A stretch of DNA of 64,000 bases from Hymenobacter sp. YC55. GTDB lineage: Bacteria > Bacteroidota > Bacteroidia > Cytophagales > Hymenobacteraceae. Below the pieces are notes generated by a model that was not told where the DNA came from, made no database searches, and saw nothing but the letters and a program-made list of their open reading frames with translations. Below are positions 59,343 to 64,000 of the stretch, one piece after another; positions within the stretch are counted from its first letter, which is position 1, and each line of letters begins with the position of its first letter. The translations under genes were made by a program, and so were the position numbers. The DNA lies in assembly GCF_029433095.1 (NCBI RefSeq), contig NZ_JARNTX010000001.1, positions 3,100,001 to 3,164,000 on the forward strand. The letters run 5' to 3'.

Positions 59343-59394
59343 TGCAACAATGATGCAATATACCCCATCTATACAACATGCAACTATGTTGCAA
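59343..59394 (-). promoter_or_regulatory. Operator-like TGCAAC inverted repeats before the thioredoxin-reductase-like gene
   Basis: TGCAAC–TAT–GTTGCA at 59379-59393 is a perfect inverted repeat; a second one, CAACAT–ATGTTG, overlaps it. Another TGCAAC is at 59343. On the reverse strand TTGCA-type words occur five times in 52 bases. It lies 15-66 bases before the ATG, a common place for a repressor or redox regulator site. Confidence 0.5.
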
Positions 59395-59454
59395 ATAAAA
59401 TTCAAACCTAAAAAAACCGGCCGTAGCCGGTTTCTCTTCTGCTATCTAATTCAC

Positions 59455-60393
59455 TTACAGGACTTGCCCTATCCCGAAGAGCAATGTAAATACTAGCGTG
59501 CTTAGCGCCATTTGCTTGAGCAGCGGGTCGAGCTGCATGGAATCCTGGCGATGCCACACGGCACGGGCATTGAAAAGCAACAGCGGAGCCGCCAGGACAA
59601 ACAGCCACTGCCACACCGAATGATACGACAGCGCCACGTACACCACCGCACAGCCAAAGCCAAGCAGCAGCAGCAGCCAGTGGTAGCGGCGGGCATGCGC
59701 CGGGCCTAATCGTACTGGAATGGTGATTTTGCCGGCTAGCTCGTCGGAGCGAATGTCGCGGATGTTGTTTACGTTGAGCACGGCGGTGGCAAAGCAGCCT
59801 AGCGCCGCCGCTGGCAAGAGTACACTCAGCGGCAACGTGCGGGTTTGCAAGAAATAGGTGCCGCACACGCCCACTAGGCCGAAGAAGATAAACACCGACA
59901 GGTCGCCGAGGCCCGCGTAGCCGTAGGGCTTCGAGCCCGCCGTATAGTTTACCGCAGCCCAGATAGCAGTTAAGCCCAGCACGAAAAACGTAGCGAAGAT
60001 CCAGGCACCCGCCGTGCCTAGCGCGACCCACAACAGCGCCAACCCGCTCAGCAACGAAAGCAACCCAAAGAGCCCCATGCCGCGCTTCATCTGCTCGGGC
60101 GTGATGGCGCCGCTCTGCACTGCCCGTTGCGGCCCTTCGCGGTGCACGCTATCCGCGCCGTTTTGCGAGTCGCCGTAGTCGTTGGCGAGGTTGCTCAGGA
60201 TCTGGAGCAGAATGGTGGTGAGGGCCGCTAACCCCACTACTTCGCCCCGGAACTGACCGTGGGAGGCCGCCAGGAAACCACCTGTAAGAATGCTAGCCAG
60301 CGCCAAAGGCAACGTACGTGGCCGGAAAGCGGAAACCCAGGCCTTGGCTGGGCTGATAGGTGCAACAGGAGAACTAGTGTTGGAGGAAGCCAT
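59455..60393 (-). CDS. menA: 1,4-Dihydroxy-2-naphthoate polyprenyltransferase
   Basis: 312 aa with about eight membrane helices. UbiA-superfamily Asp-rich motifs: NLANDYGDSQNGADS at 68-82 and NVNNIRDIRSDELAGK at 207-222, both with the Asp pair that binds Mg-polyprenyl diphosphate. KAWVSAFRPRTLPLA and EGPQRAVQSGAITPEQMKRG are typical of MenA. It attaches the polyprenyl tail to dihydroxynaphthoate in menaquinone synthesis. menE is at 5060. The leader between the preceding glutathione peroxidase gene and this gene holds two overlapping inverted repeats. Confidence 0.92.
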   Translation of the reverse strand: MASSNTSSPVAPISPAKAWVSAFRPRTLPLALASILTGGFLAASHGQFRGEVVGLAALTTILLQILSNLANDYGDSQNGADSVHREGPQRAVQSGAITPEQMKRGMGLFGLLSLLSGLALLWVALGTAGAWIFATFFVLGLTAIWAAVNYTAGSKPYGYAGLGDLSVFIFFGLVGVCGTYFLQTRTLPLSVLLPAAALGCFATAVLNVNNIRDIRSDELAGKITIPVRLGPAHARRYHWLLLLLGFGCAVVYVALSYHSVWQWLFVLAAPLLLFNARAVWHRQDSMQLDPLLKQMALSTLVFTLLFGIGQVL

Positions 60394-60397
60394 AACA

Positions 60398-60470
60398 GGA
60401 TAAAAAGCGTCATCCTCGGTTGTGGCTTTTTATCCGGCAAGCGTCAGATCAAAAGCCACAACCGAGGATG
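60398..60470 (-). promoter_or_regulatory. Structured menA leader with two mutually exclusive hairpins
   Basis: Hairpin A: a perfect 20-bp inverted repeat, arms 60411-60430 and 60451-60470, with a 20-base loop. Hairpin B: a perfect 11-bp repeat, arms 60398-60408 and 60425-60435. Bases 60425-60430 belong to both, so only one can form. B's arm nearest the gene ends 4 bases before the menA ATG. In the sense direction, A followed by GCTTTTTATCC also resembles a terminator. An 8-base direct repeat AAGCGTCA occurs at 60405 and 60439. Confidence 0.65.
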
Positions 60471-60504
60471 CAAAGGTACTGCGTAATGCGGGTGATTACT
60501 TCAA
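60471..60504 (-). promoter_or_regulatory. Candidate menA promoter
   Basis: On the reverse strand, TTG at 60504-60502, a 23-base spacer and a perfect TACCTTTG -7 element at 60478-60471. Transcription would begin within the first arm of the 20-bp inverted repeat. The TTG overlaps the end of the glutathione peroxidase gene. Confidence 0.45.
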
Positions 60505-61074
60505 TATAGCGGCCACCAATTCTTCGCTCATCGGCTTCACCTTCGACGGATAGAAGCCCACTACATGGCCCTGCTCGTCAACGAGGTACTTGCAGAAATT
60601 CCAGCTTGGGGCGTCGCTCACGGCGCCGTTCTTGGCCTTGTCAGACAGGAATTTGTAGAGGGGTGCCGTGTCGTCGCCTTTCACTGATATTTTCGAGAAG
60701 AGCGGGAAGGTTACGCCGTAGTTTTTCTCGCAGAAGCTGGAAATCTGCTCGTTGGTACCGGGCTCTTGGCCGCCGAAGTTGTTGGCCGGAAAGCCGAGTA
60801 CCGTCACCTTGTCGCCGTGCTTTTTGTAGAGTTCCTCTAGCTCCTTGTACTGCGGTGTGTAGCCGCACTCCGAGGCAGTATTCACGATGAGCAGCTTCTT
60901 GCCTTTGTACTGGCTTAGCTTCACATCTTTGCCATCAATGGACTTAACGGTGAAATCGTACACGGTGGCAGCAGCAGTGGTTTCGGTCATGGCAATGGCG
61001 CTAGTGGTGGGTTTGGAAACAATGGAAGAAAGGCCACAGGCGGCCAATACACCAAGCAGTAGTAAACTTTTCAT
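60496..61074 (-). CDS. Glutathione peroxidase-family lipoprotein
   Basis: 192 aa. The N-terminus MKSLLLLGVLAACGL has a lipobox with Cys13, so the protein is probably an exported lipoprotein. Peroxidase core: NTASECGYTPQY with peroxidatic Cys70, GFPANNFGGQEPG with Gln103, and APSWNFCKYLVDEQG with the conserved Trp and Asn. Family members of this Cys type usually use thioredoxin rather than glutathione to reduce peroxides. It is upstream of menA on the same strand, 102 bp apart. Confidence 0.92.
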   Translation of the reverse strand: MKSLLLLGVLAACGLSSIVSKPTTSAIAMTETTAAATVYDFTVKSIDGKDVKLSQYKGKKLLIVNTASECGYTPQYKELEELYKKHGDKVTVLGFPANNFGGQEPGTNEQISSFCEKNYGVTFPLFSKISVKGDDTAPLYKFLSDKAKNGAVSDAPSWNFCKYLVDEQGHVVGFYPSKVKPMSEELVAAILK

Positions 61075-61255
61075 ATCACAGAAGTTGCAGATTGTTGATT
61101 GATGACGCTAGCTGTACCTCGCACTAGGAGTTCGGCAGCTCAACAAAGAAACCTGGATTTCAGCAGTAAACCGCGCAGTGGCCTCCAAGTTTGTTTGCAG
61201 CTAAGTCTACTGCTTTAACTTGGCATTTCGGTGGCAAACACACATGAAACGACGG

Positions 61256-61837
61256 TCAGGTTGTGCTCGGGCTTAGCCACTTGGGCACTTCTACGGGCAC
61301 ATACGCCAGCATCTGGTCGATGATGCCATTGGGAGTGGGGTTGCTGAGCAGTTGCTGGCGGTTTTCGCCGCGGAGCAGGCCTTCCTGCACCATGTGGTCG
61401 AGGGCGCGGAGCAGGTGGTCGTAGTAGCCTTCCACGTTGAGCAGCCCAATGGCCTTGCGGTGCAAGCCGAGTTGGCCCCATGTCAGGACCTCGAATAGTT
61501 CTTCGAGCGTGCCGTAGCCGCCGGGCATGGCTACAAATCCTTCGGCCAAGTCAGCCATCAGTAGTTTGCGCTCGTGCATGGTTTTCACGATGTGCAGCTC
61601 CGTTAGGCCGTTGTGAGCTAACTCCTTTTTGGCCAAAAAATCGGGGATGACGCCAATGGCCTTGCCGCCGTGCTGCATGACGCTGTCGGCCACTGTGCCC
61701 ATCAAACCCACGCGGCCCCCGCCGTACACCAGCGTCATGTTGCGCTCGACCAGTACACGGCCCATTTCATGCGCCTGCTGCGTGTAAATTTCATTTGTTC
61801 CGGCACTAGAACCGCAATAAACGGCAACGCTTTTCAT
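61256..61837 (-). CDS. LOG family protein (cytokinin riboside 5'-monophosphate phosphoribohydrolase-like)
   Basis: 193 aa. LOG motifs: VYCGSSAG near the start, LVYGGGRVGLMG at 36-47 and PGGYGTLEELFEVLTWGQLG at 105-124 (PGGxGTxxE, with the catalytic Glu and Arg nearby). The fold is Rossmann-like and releases ribose phosphate from nucleotide monophosphates. The physiological target in bacteria of this group is unclear. Reverse strand, between the glutathione peroxidase and argS genes. Confidence 0.9.
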   Translation of the reverse strand: MKSVAVYCGSSAGTNEIYTQQAHEMGRVLVERNMTLVYGGGRVGLMGTVADSVMQHGGKAIGVIPDFLAKKELAHNGLTELHIVKTMHERKLLMADLAEGFVAMPGGYGTLEELFEVLTWGQLGLHRKAIGLLNVEGYYDHLLRALDHMVQEGLLRGENRQQLLSNPTPNGIIDQMLAYVPVEVPKWLSPSTT

Positions 61838-61910
61838 AGGAGGTTATTTTTAACAGGTCGAAGCATGCTAACTTCTTCCTCTTTGTAATTAAAACTTCAA
61901 TGAAGCAAAC

Positions 61911-61944
61911 AAGCCCTTGCTGAGTACATAACCAGCAAGGGCTT
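61911..61944. terminator. Terminator after argS
   Basis: AAGCCCTTGCTG (61911-61922) pairs with CAGCAAGGGCTT (61933-61944), and partial pairing continues in the A/T-rich flanks. On the argS transcript the 3' side runs into TTGTTTGCTTC. It separates argS from the LOG gene. Confidence 0.75.
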
Positions 61945-62013
61945 GCTTGTTTAGGAAACCTTCGGCAAGAGCAGGAGAACAGCTTTCCGCTTCGCCGTAG
62001 GAAGTGAACAGCG

Positions 62014-63807
62014 TTACATCCGCTCTGGAACCTGAATGCCGAGCAAGCCCATGCTGTTCTTGATGGCGCGGGCAGTTTGGGCAGAAAGCGCAACGCGGAA
62101 GGCCTTTTTAGCTGCATCAGGCTCGATGAAAATCGGCACCTCTGTGTAGAAACGGTTGTAGGCCTTGGCCACGTCATAGGCATACTGCGCTACCAAAGCC
62201 GGCGACTGCGCGCGGGCAGCTTCGGCCACCACGGCGGCATAGCGACCTAGCTCCTGAATCATTTCCCGCTCGGTATCGTGCAGCTCCGAGAGGCTGGTTA
62301 ACGACGCATCAACGCCTACTCCTTGCTCGGCGGCTTTGCGCAGGATGCTGGAAATACGGGCGTGGCTGTACTGAATGAACGGGCCGGTATGGCCTTCCAG
62401 ACTCACCGATTCCTCGGGGTTGAAAAGCATCCGCTTCTTGGGGTCCACTTTCAGCAGGTAATACTTGAGCGCGCCCAAGCCGAGCATGTGGAACAGTTGC
62501 GCGGCTTCCTCTTCCGAGAGACCTTCGATTTTGCCTTTTTCCAGCGTGGCTTGCTTAGCGGCTTCCACCACTTCGCGCACCAGCTCGTCGGCGTCTACCA
62601 CGGTGCCTTCCCGGCTCTTCATCTTGCCCGAAGGCAGGTCTACCATGCCGTAGCTGAGGTGATAAATAGCATCGGCGTAGGGCTTGCCGAGCTTGGCTAG
62701 CACCGCCTTCAGCACCTGCATATGGTAGTTCTGCTCGTCGGCAATAACATACACGGACAGATCATAGTGGAAGTCTTGGTACTTCAGCTCGGCCGTGCCT
62801 AGGTCTTGGGTGATGTACACGGAGGTACCGTCGGCGCGGAGCAGCAGCTTCTCGTCGAGGCCTTCGGCTTGCAGGTCCACCCACACCGAGCCGTCTTCCT
62901 TCTTGAAGAATACGCCTTTCTGCAAGCCCTCTTCCACCCGTTCTTTACCCAGCAAGTAGGTCTGCGACTCGTAGTAAAACTTGTCGAAATCGACGCCGAT
63001 GTTCTTGTACGTCTCATCGAAGCCTTCGTACACCCAGCCGTTCATCTGTTTCCACAGGCCCACCACCTCTTCGTCGTTGGCTTCCCACTTAAGCAGCATG
63101 TCCTGTGCTTCCAGCATCATGGGTGCTTTGCGCTTGGCTACGTCGGTGGCCACGCCTTCGGCTTCTAGCTGCTTTATCTGCTCGCGGTAGTGCTTCTCAA
63201 ACAGAACATAGTATTTGCCCGCGAGGTGGTCGCCTTTGATACCAGCGCTTTGGGGAGTTTCGCCGTGGCCGTACTGCTGGTACGCCAGCATCGACTTACA
63301 GATATGGATGCCCCGGTCGTTGACGAGGTTAGCTTTGGTAACCGTGGCGCCGGTGGCCTTTAGAATTTCGGCCACCGAGTAGCCAAGGAAGTTGTTGCGC
63401 AAGTGCCCGAGGTGCAGGGGCTTGTTGGTATTCGGCGATGAATACTCTACCACCACGTTCTGTGGGCCACCCGTGGCTACGGGCGCATCGGCCGGCAACT
63501 GGCGCAATTGCTCGAATACAGCTAGCCACTGCGCGTCGGCAATTTCCAGGTTCAGGAAGCCCTTTACTACGTTGAAGCCCTTCACGGCTGGCTCATTGGC
63601 CACTAGCCACTCCCCTACTGCCTGCCCAATTTGCTCGGGGCCTTTGCCTAGGGATTTGGTGAACGGGAACGTAACGAGCGTAAACGAGCCCGCAAAGTCT
63701 TTGCGCGTGGGCTGCAATACCAGTTGGGCGGCGGGCACCTCGGTGCCAAATACATTTTGGAAAGCCGCGCCAAGCGCGGTTTTGAGGTTCTGTTCGAGTT
63801 GTTGCAC
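62014..63807 (-). CDS. argS: Arginyl-tRNA synthetase
   Basis: 597 aa, complete. N-terminal Add-1 domain (about 1-105), HIGH motif HLGH at 132-135 in SSPNTNKPLHLGHLRNNFLG, KMSKS-type KMKSREGT after DLPSG (about residue 390), and a C-terminal anticodon-binding helix bundle (IQYSHARISSILRKA, YDVAKAYNRFYTEVPI) ending in LLGIQVPERM. It charges tRNA-Arg in the cytoplasm. No Shine-Dalgarno sequence is seen. The last 190 bases of the window after the start codon are intergenic and show no further gene. Confidence 0.97.
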   Translation of the reverse strand: MQQLEQNLKTALGAAFQNVFGTEVPAAQLVLQPTRKDFAGSFTLVTFPFTKSLGKGPEQIGQAVGEWLVANEPAVKGFNVVKGFLNLEIADAQWLAVFEQLRQLPADAPVATGGPQNVVVEYSSPNTNKPLHLGHLRNNFLGYSVAEILKATGATVTKANLVNDRGIHICKSMLAYQQYGHGETPQSAGIKGDHLAGKYYVLFEKHYREQIKQLEAEGVATDVAKRKAPMMLEAQDMLLKWEANDEEVVGLWKQMNGWVYEGFDETYKNIGVDFDKFYYESQTYLLGKERVEEGLQKGVFFKKEDGSVWVDLQAEGLDEKLLLRADGTSVYITQDLGTAELKYQDFHYDLSVYVIADEQNYHMQVLKAVLAKLGKPYADAIYHLSYGMVDLPSGKMKSREGTVVDADELVREVVEAAKQATLEKGKIEGLSEEEAAQLFHMLGLGALKYYLLKVDPKKRMLFNPEESVSLEGHTGPFIQYSHARISSILRKAAEQGVGVDASLTSLSELHDTEREMIQELGRYAAVVAEAARAQSPALVAQYAYDVAKAYNRFYTEVPIFIEPDAAKKAFRVALSAQTARAIKNSMGLLGIQVPERM

Positions 63808-64000
63808 GGAAAAGCGGAACGCTTAAAAGAAGCTAAAACAGCTTCGGGAAGATGAATTTTAGGAGACGAACTACGGATGAGGCGTAAGCTGCATCTTGCA
63901 CCACAGGCTATCAGGAACCGTTTTATAGTTCCGCGCCCGGTTGGTGTAAGTGGCTTACGCTATAGTCGTCGTTGATTTTGGCTCCTGAAAATCGGCTTCA

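Noticed and set aside
1..64000. tRNA, rRNA, integrase, transposase or prophage genes
   Set aside because: No tRNA-like TψC segment (GTTCGAATC type) with a matching acceptor stem, no rRNA-like stretch, and no transposase or phage structural protein was found by reading.

Overview
The window is a chromosomal segment of a GC-rich member of the Bacteroidota, most likely a Hymenobacter-like bacterium of the Cytophagales. The evidence is a TonB-dependent receptor with an N-terminal carboxypeptidase-regulatory-like domain, several LytS/LytTR signalling pairs, menaquinone genes (menE, menA), a GT3-type glycogen synthase, start codons without clear Shine-Dalgarno sequences, and several promoter-like TAnnTTTG -7 elements. 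The genus is an inference from style. I see no rRNA, tRNA, CRISPR array, transposase or prophage.

Layout. 0.1-4.2 kb: secreted TIM-barrel isomerase, DUF1266 protein, methyltransferase and a poly-gamma-glutamate hydrolase in AT-rich DNA, closed by a strong terminator. 4.5-6.7 kb: membrane protein, menE and a 50-residue membrane-anchored peptide. 7.4-18.3 kb: two facing LytS/LytTR gene sets. The forward operon encodes an ABA4-like protein, a seven-helix membrane protein, a histidine kinase, a DoxX protein, a flavodoxin-like reductase and a LytTR regulator. The reverse operon encodes a secreted helical protein, a kinase, a LytTR regulator and a PAP2-like protein, with a TonB receptor gene upstream. 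Both operons and the receptor gene have a pair of ACGCTTC repeats 21-22 bp apart in front of them. 18-31 kb: metabolic and redox genes (MOSC, pirin, Crp-like regulator, AhpD-like, PQQ-type sugar dehydrogenase, aldo/keto reductases, SDR, Tat-exported Gfo/Idh/MocA). 31-41 kb: acetyltransferase, TPR histidine kinase, EamA-like transporter, GT39 glycosyltransferase, YfcC transporter and two DUF421 paralogues with zinc ribbons. 42-46 kb: glycogen metabolism (GH13 enzyme and GT3 synthase). 46-64 kb: fasciclin lipoprotein, DUF4198, STAS, RNase Z, queuosine precursor transporter, trpS, CoA transferase, DEAD-box helicase, thioredoxin-reductase-like enzyme, menA, glutathione peroxidase, LOG protein and argS.

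Themes. The two LytS/LytTR circuits with a shared operator-like motif are the best candidate for an undescribed regulatory system. The menA leader holds two overlapping, mutually exclusive inverted repeats directly before the start codon, which suggests regulation of menaquinone synthesis. Two families of short dispersed palindromic repeats occupy intergenic spaces: a TCATGCTGAGCGC type at four loci and a GAGACGCGA type with three copies.
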